Assembly (NCBI RefSeq): GCF_001026695.1
Contig: NZ_LDNB01000014.1
Span: 220,184 to 284,183, forward strand
Origin: Neobacillus vireti
Lineage (GTDB): Bacteria; Bacillota; Bacilli; Bacillales; Cytobacillaceae
Direction of reading: 5' to 3'
Length of the DNA stretch: 64,000 nucleotides
The notes beneath the pieces are model-generated. The model made no database searches, was not told the origin of the DNA, and saw only the letters and a program-made list of their open reading frames with translations. The translations under genes were made by a program, and so were the position numbers. The first letter of the stretch is position 1, and every line of letters begins with the position of its first letter. Positions 34,761 to 42,911 of this stretch are shown here, one piece after another.

Positions 34761-34838
34761 GTTCTTTATAATGAATTTGTTCTTGATATATTACATAAAA
34801 CCAACTATAATCAAATTAAGCGTTCTTGAATAAGAACG
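34761..34838 (+). promoter_or_regulatory. SinR-like operator cluster upstream of sipW
   Basis: Three GTTCT-type sites lie in the 319-base gap before the signal peptidase gene: GTTCTTT at 34761-34767 (fits the SinR consensus GTTCTYT), GTTCTTG at 34779-34785, and the inverted repeat GTTCTTGAATAAGAAC at 34822-34837. The last has GTTCT and AGAAC six bases apart, the same geometry as the SinR operator of the B. subtilis tapA-sipW-tasA promoter. The rest of the gap holds nothing recognisable. Confidence 0.5.
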
Positions 34839-34969
34839 AAACAAATGAAAACTGCTTAAAAACGAAGTGAATATATCTCCAATGAAATAACACTAGAATG
34901 ATTGGAATAAACCTACTATTAGTAAAGTTTTGGACAGGCATCTTGATTAGCTAAGGAGGAGTAGTGAAA

Positions 34970-35518
34970 ATGGTAAAAAGAACGTTCAAGTGGATAGGAA
35001 ATATTATCTTTGCTTTATTAATAATCATGAGCATTTCCGCGCTTTTTTCTATATTACAGTCAAAAAAAGAACCAGGACAGATGCCTTCAATATTAGGGTA
35101 TAAGGTCATGACAGTGCTATCGGGCAGCATGGAACCACTCCTCAAACCAGGTGACATTGTCGTAGCCAGGCCAATTGATTTGGAAAAAGTTAAGGTAAAT
35201 GATGTTATTACATTTAGAAATAACCAGCACACATTGGTGACTCATAGAATCATAGATTTAGTTACTAACGATGGAGAAGTATTTTTTCAAACGAAAGGTG
35301 ATGCAAATAATGTGGAGGATGAGGGCTTAATTTCATCGGAGCAGTTAGAAGGATCGCTATTTTTTTACATCCCAAAGGCTGGGTATATAGCGAATTTTTT
35401 ACAAAGTTCGATGGGTATCATTCTTTTGGTTACAGTTCCATTACTTATTTTAACAATTGGGTTAGTGAAGAAGATCTTTACGGTCAACAGGCAAGAAAAA
35501 CGAGACCTTAAAGTATAA
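34970..35518 (+). CDS. sipW: SipW-type signal peptidase I
   Basis: About 182 residues from ATG 34970, nine bases after AAGGAGGAG; GTG 34964 is too close. It has an N-terminal membrane segment (about 10-28) and a C-terminal one (about 148-168). The catalytic Ser is in VLSGSMEP (Ser53), and His92 in THRI replaces the Lys of ordinary bacterial enzymes. This marks the archaeal/ER-type group to which SipW belongs. SipW processes TasA-like matrix proteins, and a TasA-like protein is encoded 127 bases downstream. No tapA-like gene is present. Confidence 0.9.
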   Translation: MVKRTFKWIGNIIFALLIIMSISALFSILQSKKEPGQMPSILGYKVMTVLSGSMEPLLKPGDIVVARPIDLEKVKVNDVITFRNNQHTLVTHRIIDLVTNDGEVFFQTKGDANNVEDEGLISSEQLEGSLFFYIPKAGYIANFLQSSMGIILLVTVPLLILTIGLVKKIFTVNRQEKRDLKV

Positions 35519-35645
35519 ACACGAATCCCAATGTTAATATAAAAAAGTTTGTAAGGAGGGTGCAGATAAAAATTATCCAATAAAAAGAAGTAAAGAACAA
35601 TATGAATACAGAAAAAGAAGAATGTAACTATGGAGGGAATATTCT

Positions 35646-36719
35646 ATGAAAAAGAAGTCTATTATTAGTTTGTTTTCGGTAATGGTTCTAGTAATTGCTA
35701 TGTTAGGTACTGTGGCGTACTTTTCTAAAAGCTTCACCAGTGATAAGAACATAGCAACTGCTGCAAAGTTTAATGTTATCGCCGTGGATTCAAAAGGAAA
35801 TGCAATTGGGGATGGTCAATTTAACCTAGGTGATGAATTAACTCCAGGAATGGATGCACTTGAAGCTTATAGTTTCAAAATAGACAAAAATGGAACGAAA
35901 GTACCGGTTGAATATAAGGTAAATTTCACTATGACAGGCGATTTATTCCCAGGAGATAACAGTTCACCTGTAGAGCTAACGTTACAAAGTAAGGATGGGG
36001 ATAATTGGGTCGATGTTGATTATTCTAAACCAATTACACCACAAAATGAAGTTGAAAACTTTAGAGTAATGGCAGCTTGGCCACATGGCGATAATGATGC
36101 TGATTTCGCAGGTAAAACTGGGAATATTAAATTAGAGGTTATTGCTACCCAAGTAGATGGGAATACCGTAAAAGAAGCTAAAAAAATGTATGACGAAGCG
36201 AATAATGCGTTAAATGCATTGGACGCAGTTGGTTCTGGGTTTAATGTGGGCAACTTCTCAAAAGCTCAATCAAATGCAGTTCAAGCACAAATCGATGCTT
36301 TAATAGCATATGTTAATGGATTACCAAGTAGTAAAGGAAAAACTGATTTACTAGCAGATGTTGCTAGCTTGCAAAGTGCGCTTACTAAAAAAGTAGAATC
36401 TCGGTATGTTTCTTATGAAATAGATACAAAATACACGAATTTAACTCAACTAGGATTGAAATTGTCAGCTGATCATTCGGGTCAAGTTATTCGAAATGAA
36501 GAAGCTAGGGCAATGATGGTTTCTGCCCAATATCAAGATTATGGAAAAATGTTTAGCATGGAATACCATCCTGCTACTAAAAAAGATGCAGCAATTGGAG
36601 ATCAGTTTAAATATGGATTACGATTTAATGGTGGCGTTAAAACAATTGACGTAACCTTCACAAATTTAGGCGCAGGAAAATGGAAGATTGATAGTGATTG
36701 GTTAGTAGAAAAAAAATAA
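35646..36719 (+). CDS. TasA/camelysin-like secreted protein with extra C-terminal domain
   Basis: The protein has 357 residues. The N-terminus (KKKSIISLFSVMVLVIAML, then TVAYFSKSFTSD) is the SipW-dependent signal region typical of TasA and CalY. A beta-rich domain (about 35-175) with LTPGMDALEAYSFKIDKNGT resembles the TasA fold. A helical linker (about 178-260) and a C-terminal beta domain (about 265-357) are additional: TasA has 261 and CalY about 197 residues. It is probably cleaved by the adjacent SipW and may form surface or matrix fibres. AGGGAATATTCT precedes ATG. Confidence 0.8.
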   Translation: MKKKSIISLFSVMVLVIAMLGTVAYFSKSFTSDKNIATAAKFNVIAVDSKGNAIGDGQFNLGDELTPGMDALEAYSFKIDKNGTKVPVEYKVNFTMTGDLFPGDNSSPVELTLQSKDGDNWVDVDYSKPITPQNEVENFRVMAAWPHGDNDADFAGKTGNIKLEVIATQVDGNTVKEAKKMYDEANNALNALDAVGSGFNVGNFSKAQSNAVQAQIDALIAYVNGLPSSKGKTDLLADVASLQSALTKKVESRYVSYEIDTKYTNLTQLGLKLSADHSGQVIRNEEARAMMVSAQYQDYGKMFSMEYHPATKKDAAIGDQFKYGLRFNGGVKTIDVTFTNLGAGKWKIDSDWLVEKK

Positions 36720-36757
36720 GATACTACATAGATGGGATTTGACCCCATTTATCAGGG

Positions 36758-36800
36758 AGGGTCATTAACACTGTGAATACGGTAAAGAATGACCCTTTTT
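36758..36800 (+). terminator. Terminator of the sipW operon
   Basis: AGGGTCATT (36758-36766) pairs with AATGACCCT (36788-36796), followed by Ts. Confidence 0.82.
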
Positions 36801-36832
36801 GCTGTGAAAGCTAGATGACTCTACTCAATTAA

Positions 36833-37267
36833 AATCAAACAATTAATGGAGCAGCTGAAGTTCCTGGCCAATCTAAAATTGTCAACTTTGAATTTGCGGA
36901 AGGTCTCCCAGGTGGTGGTAATGCAAGTTGGCTTTTTAATTTTGATGATGGAGAAGGGGCTAAATTTACTTTATTACAAACTGTATTTGACTACTCTCCA
37001 CCAGAAGCTAATAGATTTGATGGTAAACGCCTCGCTCAAAACTTAGTAAGCGACCTAAATACTTTAAACACTGATCCAGTTAAAAGGTTTAGAGATAGCT
37101 GGCAAGTGACAAACAAAGGAACACAAGTTATCTTCACTTCAAAAGAGCAAAAGGATTTTAAGAATATAACAATTACGGCAACAAAACAAAGAGAGCTTAG
37201 TGTTGAAGTTAAAGCTACAAATACATATTCATCGTATTTTCTGAGCCATAATAAGGTCCCTTGGTAA
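36833..37267 (+). pseudogene. Fragment of a secreted surface-layer-type protein domain
   Basis: An open frame of 144 codons follows an in-frame TAA and has no usable start. It encodes TINGAAEVPGQSKIVNFEF, a Gly-rich turn, FDGKRLAQNLVSDLNTL, WQVTNKGTQVIFTSKE and NITITATKQ. The alternating strands and the phrase order resemble repeated domains of S-layer and hook-associated proteins. It is presumably a 3' piece of a larger gene left after deletion. A weak hairpin follows at 37257-37280. Confidence 0.4.
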
Positions 37268-37412
37268 CTCGAGGGATTTTCTTTATTCTAGGTAGAATAA
37301 AGTACCTTAATTTCCCGCTATAGGAAAGGTATTTCGCTTGACGTATATTTGCGTTTGGATATTACTAATTCAAGATATTCACAACAATGATAACTAAAGG
37401 AGAATTCATATT

Positions 37413-37949
37413 ATGAACGTATTAGTAGTAAAAGCAAACAATCGTCCAGCTTCACAAGCTGTTTCAAGTAAAATGTATGAAACTTTCATCCAGAACTTAG
37501 AAGGTGTAAATGTAACAACTTACGATGTTTTCGATGAGGATATGCCTTACTTCGGTCAAGAGTTATTCAACGCATTTGGAAAAATGCAAGCAAAGGAAGA
37601 GTTGACTGATGTAGAACAACGTATTGTAGAGGCAAAACAAAAAGCAATGGATGCCTTACAGTCAGCAGATGTCGTTGGATTTGCTTTCCCACTATGGAAC
37701 CTAACAATCCCAGCTAAATTACAAACGTTCATCGACTACGTATATGCAGCTGGTTTCACATTCAAATATAATGAAAATGGCTTCAAGCTATATTAAAAAG
37801 GTAGTGGCGGCGTATTCGGTATGGAAATCGTTGACGAAGTGATTATCGAGGGTCATAAAGCAGCACCAGAACAAGCTGAAATGATTATTGCGGAAGGCTT
37901 AGCAAAAGTGGCCGAGGCTGCAAAACGTTTATCACCAATATTGGTTTAG
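37413..37949 (+). pseudogene. FMN-dependent NADH:azoreductase, broken
   Basis: The first 127 codons encode a normal AzoR N-terminus (MNVLVVKANNRP, SADVVGFAFPLWNLTIPAKL, FIDYVYAAGFTFKYNENG). The sequence between that point and the last strand-helix is missing: the frame jumps to a TAA at 37794-37796 and then continues in the same frame with GVFGMEIVDEVIIEGHKAAP to TAG 37949. The FMN loop that contains the conserved Gly-Gly segment after residue 130 is deleted. AAGGAGAA and ATG are intact, so a truncated 127-residue product could still be made. Confidence 0.8.
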
Positions 37950-37964
37950 GAATTTCAGAATGTT

Positions 37965-38003
37965 GGTAAAGAGTAGGTAACCAAAAATATCTACTCTTCA
38001 CCG
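37965..38003. other. Hairpin after the azoreductase relic
   Basis: AAGAGTAG and CTACTCTT are separated by about 16 bases, with no T-run. It may be the old terminator. Confidence 0.4.
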
Positions 38004-38052
38004 TTACCCTGTAGTATTGCTTATTGGTCAATAATTTATCTATCTTCCCTGA

Positions 38053-38473
38053 TTCCCTTTCGGTACAGTAACAGTTCCATATGGCATTAAAGGCCTGGCT
38101 CCAAAAATAGACTTATATGCTTACCGGGTTCTTGGTGCCTATGGAAGTGGAGCGAATTCCGGAATCATTGCCGCAATTGATAAAGCGGTCCAAGAGAAAA
38201 TGGATGTGATTAACCTATCACTTGGCAGCACTAGCAATAGCCAAACTTCATCTGATGCGATTGCGATCAACAATGCAGTCCTTAACGGAGTAACTGCCGT
38301 TGTCGCAACAGGTAACAGCGGTCCAAATAGAGGTACTATTGGCTCACCTTCAACAGCGCCTTTGCGATTTCAGTCGGGAACTCCACGATTCCGGAAAAGA
38401 CGATGAAAGGCGATGTCAATGTTCAAGTAGAAGGTCCCTCCCCTGCAAGTTATAACCTAAATGTAATGGGCTG
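38053..38473 (+). pseudogene. Middle part of a Vpr-like subtilase, inverted relative to its N-terminal part
   Basis: The frame encodes YGIKGLAPKIDLYAYRVLGA, AAIDKAVQEKMDVINLSLGS and VVATGNSGPN, which follow the catalytic His region in Vpr-type subtilases. A single-base frameshift near 38358 moves the continuation (FAISVGNSTIPEKTMKGDVN, then YNLNVMGW) to another frame. The block stops at about 38473, where the sequence turns into the reverse complement of the protease's N-terminal half. The Ser-containing catalytic part (GTSMA) is absent. Confidence 0.8.
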
Positions 38474-39319
38474 GATATTACCCTGTGCCGCAATGATCCC
38501 GGCAACGTGGGTGCCATGTTCGGTGTAAAAAGAACTGCCGTTAGAGTCGAATTCCGCTTTATTTGCCGGTCGATCTAATGGTGTCGTTTCATATGGGTCA
38601 TCGCTAGCTCGATCTCGAGTGTAATTAGTTCGGCTGGATTGATCAATGAAATTATAGCCGCCTTTGTAAATACCTTGGAATTCAGGGTGGTAGTAGTCAA
38701 TTCCTGTATCAAGAACTGCAACCTTTACGTTTTGTCCTTGATAGCCTAAATCCCAGACGTTTGGAACATTAAGAAATTGTCCAGCGGTATTTGGATCAGG
38801 TGAAATAGCGTCGTTAGCGACCGGATTGCCTAATGCCTTCATTTCAACGTCAGGCTCAACTAATTTTACGCCATCCATTTTTAATAGATTTTTCACTTGG
38901 CTGGCCTTTAATTTGAGAGACACGCCGTTGAAAGTATAATTATAGGCAAAATGAATTTTCCCTTTAATCCCTTTTGAATTTAGTTGGTTCTCAAATTTTT
39001 TCTGTTGTGCTTTTACTTTTTCTTGGACATTTTGTTCGTCCGTTTTTGTGAATTTTTTCCCGGAGATTTTATTAATTCCTTTTTTCAAGGCAACAGGCAT
39101 TTCTGATAATTCCACAATGACTGCAACCTCTTCATCTCCGGAAAGATTTTGTAAATCTGAATGTAGAACCGGGCCCTTATTTAAAGCCGTCTTTTGTTCA
39201 GAAATAATTGCTCTCATTTGAGATAGTGTTTCCCGGCTCAATTGCTCATTTGCTGCTTGCATCTCTTCCGTTTCAGCAGACCCGACCATTGGGAAAATTA
39301 TACTAAAAATTTGGAAATA
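38474..39319 (-). pseudogene. N-terminal part of the Vpr-like subtilase
   Basis: Read on the minus strand, this gives the end of a signal peptide (SIIFPMVGSAE), an inhibitor I9-type propeptide (VAVIVELSEMPVALKKGI, VKLVEPDVEMKAL), the catalytic Asp in VAVLDTGIDYYHPEF and the catalytic His in HGTHVAGIIAAQGN. After that it runs into inverted sequence and stops. The start of the signal peptide is also altered: the frame continues upstream into a 52-bp repeat array with no credible start. No active protease can be made. Confidence 0.82.
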
Positions 39320-39405
39320 AATGATACAAGTAGTATTTTGGGGAATCGTGTCTAATTTTGCTGTCGATAAATGCGGAAAAGGAGAATAATTCTCCATCAC
39401 AGAGG

Positions 39406-39519
39406 GATGAAGGACAAATCGGTTGAGTAATCGGAGAGATAAGTCCCTCATGAGGGCGATGAAGGACAAATCGGTTGGTAAAACAGAGAGATAAGTCCTT
39501 CATGAGGACGATGAAGAAA
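39406..39519. repeat. Two and a fraction copies of a 52-bp tandem repeat
   Basis: GATGAAGGACAAATCGGTTG starts at 39406 and 39458, and a third start (GATGAAG) is at 39510. Each unit contains GAGAGATAAGTCC followed by the palindromic TCATGAGG. It lies at the broken 5' end of the protease relic. Sequence differs from the 52-bp array at 4956. Confidence 0.75.
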
Positions 39520-39574
39520 AAAATAGTGTTGTTCTCCTCCATAAAAAAACTACTTAGACAAAGTATCTAAGGAG

Positions 39575-39624
39575 TGGATGTTCCTTCTTCTATTGTTGTG
39601 TTGGAATCGGCTTTCGCTGCTGAC
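39575..39624 (+). repeat. Remnant sequence also present at 41521-41567
   Basis: TGGATGTTCCTTCTTC through CTTTCGCTGCTGAC is about 85 percent identical to 41521-41567. In one frame both translate to a similar phrase (VDVPSSIVVLESAFAAD here, LDVLPPLCVDSVFAAD there). The copies flank the GGDEF gene. No intact gene is visible in 39520-39915. Confidence 0.45.
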
Positions 39625-39915
39625 TCAAAAAGAAAATGACGCCTTGTCCCTGTTTATTAAAAAAAATAAAAATTCTCCTATTTTAAAAGAGAGTTTAAGG
39701 TTTTTTCTAATGATAAGGGAACGAACAACCAAAAGAAGTTATGATTTTATCAAAAATGTTTGTTGGCTGAAGGTAAGGAGCTGTTGCTTTGGCACAATAA
39801 GCCACTATTTGTGACCATTTTTCGAACGAACGGTAACAATCCGCTTCAAAGTCGAAGTAGAAGAGGTTCTATTCAGGAAACTCCATCAATTCTGTAGATA
39901 AGGAAATGATATTTT

Positions 39916-41385
39916 CTAAGTGGGACAAGTGCGTGTCCCCATGGTTTTTCCCTGCTTATTTTTATACATTTCCTGGTCAGCCAATTCCAGAATTTCTTCT
40001 AGTGAAATTACTGTTCCAGGTTTGTGATGGTAATATCCGTGGCTGGCAGAGATTTGGTAGGGCTTTTGACCTGTTTCGTTCATGAACTGGAAGTCCATAC
40101 TGATGTTGCTCCACACCTGATGCACGGCCGCCATTTGCTTTTGGAAAAATAGAATGATAAATTCATCTCCGCCGAGGCGGAAGAGGACATCTTTTTCATC
40201 AATATGCTTGTTTATTGTTTTACAACACGTTTTAATCAGGTCGTCACCGGTGGAATGACCATAATTATCGTTTGCTTTTTTTAAATCGTTAATGTCGATA
40301 TAGCAGAGAATAAATTCCTCCGCAGCGGGTGCGTCGCTTAATCGCTTCTGTAGCAGCTCGATGCCGCTTCTTCGATTCCTAACCCCTGTAAGCATATCAA
40401 TCGAAGCGTATTTTGAAAGCTCTTCTTCCTTTTCTTTCATGGCTGTAATATCCGTCGTCCCAATTAAAATGCAGTTCTCATCTAAGTAATCGACCATTTC
40501 AAATTGAAGCATCGACCATTTTCTTGTGTCAGCGGTGATTTGTTGTTCGGTCACATAGCTTTTGATAACTTTTTGCTCCTCCAGCCTTGTTAATATGTCT
40601 ATTTTTTCCTGAAGATTTTGGAAAAGGAAATTAGCATCTGTCTGGCTAGGATCCAGATGGTAGTATGTGATGGCCTGATGGTTCATAAGTAATATTTCAC
40701 CATTCGACCGTTTTGCCAGGATTAACGGGCTCGGATTCATATGAAATAATCGGCGGAAGCTTTCCTCATTCTTTCGCAATTTCAGTCTGTTTAGAAAATC
40801 ATTTTTTCGAAAGGCATAGAAGGTTAGGACAATCATGTACGAAACGACAACGGCGCCAGTTGAGTTAATAAGTTTCATTAATAACGAATAATTATTTGGT
40901 GCAATCAGGATTAAACCGATTACAAACAATCCATGTATCGCAGAATATGAGAGTACTAGATGTTTCGGCGGAACAGGAAAAATGACTGCTACCCCAAAAA
41001 TGATAATGAGATAGGCGTAAATATTACCAGTTAATAATTGACTATTAATCGAAGAAATTGCCCCGATCAATAAATAGAGCAAGATATAGCTATTCACCGT
41101 CCGTGTTTTGAAGACCTTTTTGCCGCTGCAGTAAATCATCAGGAAAATAACGGAGATAACAAGACCTGATAGGTGCACACCTGCAAGGACAACTTTGTAA
41201 GTAGGATTTGCAAGGTTGGTTAATAGAAAAAAGTCGACAATGAAAAAAATAGGGTAGGTGAAAATAAGCATATACGAAACGAGTTTCAGTCGCTCATAGA
41301 GAATATCATAGTTATAAATAGTAAACTCTTTCGTGGTGGTATTGGTGGTGGAGTTCTTTAGTTTGCCAGTTAGAAGATTTATCAT
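39916..41385 (-). CDS. Membrane diguanylate cyclase (GGDEF) with PAS domain
   Basis: About 489 residues. Six N-terminal membrane segments (about 40-210) are followed by a PAS domain (about 225-340) and a GGDEF domain (about 345-485) with the intact active-site loop RLGGDEF and the nucleotide-binding IDINDLKKANDNYGH. It should make cyclic di-GMP in response to a membrane or PAS signal. I chose ATG 41385, with GAGGT just upstream; TTG 41397 is possible. No RxxD inhibitory site is seen immediately before GGDEF. The last residues (MGTRTCPT) are encoded by a dispersed palindrome. Confidence 0.9.
   Translation of the reverse strand: MINLLTGKLKNSTTNTTTKEFTIYNYDILYERLKLVSYMLIFTYPIFFIVDFFLLTNLANPTYKVVLAGVHLSGLVISVIFLMIYCSGKKVFKTRTVNSYILLYLLIGAISSINSQLLTGNIYAYLIIIFGVAVIFPVPPKHLVLSYSAIHGLFVIGLILIAPNNYSLLMKLINSTGAVVVSYMIVLTFYAFRKNDFLNRLKLRKNEESFRRLFHMNPSPLILAKRSNGEILLMNHQAITYYHLDPSQTDANFLFQNLQEKIDILTRLEEQKVIKSYVTEQQITADTRKWSMLQFEMVDYLDENCILIGTTDITAMKEKEEELSKYASIDMLTGVRNRRSGIELLQKRLSDAPAAEEFILCYIDINDLKKANDNYGHSTGDDLIKTCCKTINKHIDEKDVLFRLGGDEFIILFFQKQMAAVHQVWSNISMDFQFMNETGQKPYQISASHGYYHHKPGTVISLEEILELADQEMYKNKQGKTMGTRTCPT
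39922..39939. repeat. GGGACA...TGTCCC palindrome overlapping the GGDEF gene end
   Basis: Arms GGGACA and TGTCCC surround AGTGCG. The copy lies inside the last codons of the GGDEF gene. Confidence 0.6.
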
Positions 41386-41520
41386 GAAGGACCTCAAAAT
41401 GTATCATCCTTTTATCCGTTTATTTACAGTAGTTTAGCATAGAATTGAGTGGCTGTCATGGTGGGGAAATAAGGAAGATGCTTTGGTCTTGGAAGAAGAA
41501 GACACCGAGCATTAATTCAC

Positions 41521-41567
41521 TGGATGTCCTTCCTCCATTGTGTGTGGATTCGGTTTTCGCTGCTGAC
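41521..41567 (+). repeat. Second copy of the 39575 remnant
   Basis: See 39575-39624. The 41386-41810 gap contains no other recognisable element. A plus-strand frame over it has no ribosome binding site. Confidence 0.4.
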
Positions 41568-41816
41568 GAGAATGGCCCTTTTCGTTTAAGAAGAGCCAAT
41601 TCCTATTCGAAGCAATCCAGTCCATATACGGTGCCAAGGAAGCATGCTTTTCTAAAGAATCCGCACCTAACCTCTCACCATGCTTGGACAATCACATATG
41701 ATTAAGTATGACCATTTGATTATTACTAAGCAGAATAGGACGATTTCTAGAGGATTTCATTCCTAGTTAGAAATGTTTTGCACTTTTTGAGTGCTCAAAA
41801 GGGTAGGAGGGATATA

Positions 41817-42905
41817 TTGGATAATATTGTTATCATTCCATGGGAAGTGGATGAGCTTACGCATGAATTCTTTGTTCCGGATTATATTAATACACTGGCA
41901 GCTGAGGTTTTGAAACATTATAGTTTTCAAGTTAAGAGCGTGCAGGTTGTGACAACGAAGCCCGACAAAGGTGGGGCCATATGGAAACTTGAAACGAATG
42001 CAGGGCCAAAAAGTTTAAAATTGTTACATCGTAGACCGACAAGAAGTATGTTTAGCCTTGGAGCTCAAAAATACTTAGTCGAAGTTCAGAAAGCAAGAGT
42101 TCCAGGAATCGTCCAAACAAATAATGGACAAGAGTACATTGAGGCAGGCGGGAAATTATGGTTTGTTGCCGAGTGGATTGAACCATTGGCACCGGTAACA
42201 AAAGATTTGGAAGGAGCAAAACAGCTTTGTTATGCGCTTGGTGAATTCCACCAGTTAAGCAAGGGGTATATTCCACCAAGTCAAGCGGAAATTGCTTCAA
42301 GATTGGCCAAATGGCCAAAAAGCTATGGAAAAGTCATCACGAAAATGGATTGGTTCCGAAACATTGCTAGGGCTTATAAGGAGATGCCGGCAAGTCAATC
42401 GATATTGAATGTTGTAGATACATTTCAAGAACAAGCGCGAAAAAGTCTAGCAGACCTTAATCAATCGAGTTATTTGTCGTTAGTAGAACAAGGGAATAAG
42501 AGTTGGGGACTCGTACATCAGGACTATGGTTGGTCAAACGGCCAAATGGGACCGAATGGTATGTGGATTATTGATCTGGATGGTGTCGCCTACGACCTGC
42601 CAATTCGTGATTTAAGGAAACTAATTTCGGGTACGATGGCCGATTTATATAATTGGGATGTAACATGGATACGAGAAATGATAAGGGCTTATCATGAGGC
42701 AAGTCCACTAACACCTGAACTTTATGAACTATTAATGATCGATTTCTCCCTTCCTAATGAATTTTACAAAAATATTAAAGAAGTCGTATATGAACCGGAA
42801 CTTTTTTTAAATGAAACAACAACTCAATTAATTCAAACGATCGTCGACACGGATCAATCAAAATGGCCTGCTTTAAATGAAATTCAACATGATTGGAGGA
42901 AGTAG
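41817..42905 (+). CDS. cotS: CotS-family spore coat protein (kinase-fold)
   Basis: About 362 residues from TTG 41817, which has GTAGGAGGG seven bases upstream. The fold is that of aminoglycoside phosphotransferase-like CotS/CotI/YutH coat proteins: YSFQVKSVQVVTTKPDKGGAIWKL for the N-lobe, the hinge WFVAEWIE, the catalytic-loop-like GLVHQDYGWSNGQ and the metal-binding WIIDLDGVAYD. CotS localises to the inner side of the spore coat, and homologous kinases phosphorylate coat proteins. The glycosyltransferase-like partner follows 6 bases later. Confidence 0.85.
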   Translation: MDNIVIIPWEVDELTHEFFVPDYINTLAAEVLKHYSFQVKSVQVVTTKPDKGGAIWKLETNAGPKSLKLLHRRPTRSMFSLGAQKYLVEVQKARVPGIVQTNNGQEYIEAGGKLWFVAEWIEPLAPVTKDLEGAKQLCYALGEFHQLSKGYIPPSQAEIASRLAKWPKSYGKVITKMDWFRNIARAYKEMPASQSILNVVDTFQEQARKSLADLNQSSYLSLVEQGNKSWGLVHQDYGWSNGQMGPNGMWIIDLDGVAYDLPIRDLRKLISGTMADLYNWDVTWIREMIRAYHEASPLTPELYELLMIDFSLPNEFYKNIKEVVYEPELFLNETTTQLIQTIVDTDQSKWPALNEIQHDWRK

Positions 42906-42911
42906 GGAAAT

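Noticed and set aside
39578..39814. A 78-codon frame after the protease relic
   Set aside because: There is no ribosome binding site, and the similar DNA at 41521 uses a different frame.
41445..41705. An 86-codon frame upstream of cotS
   Set aside because: No ribosome binding site or family pattern; it includes the remnant repeat.
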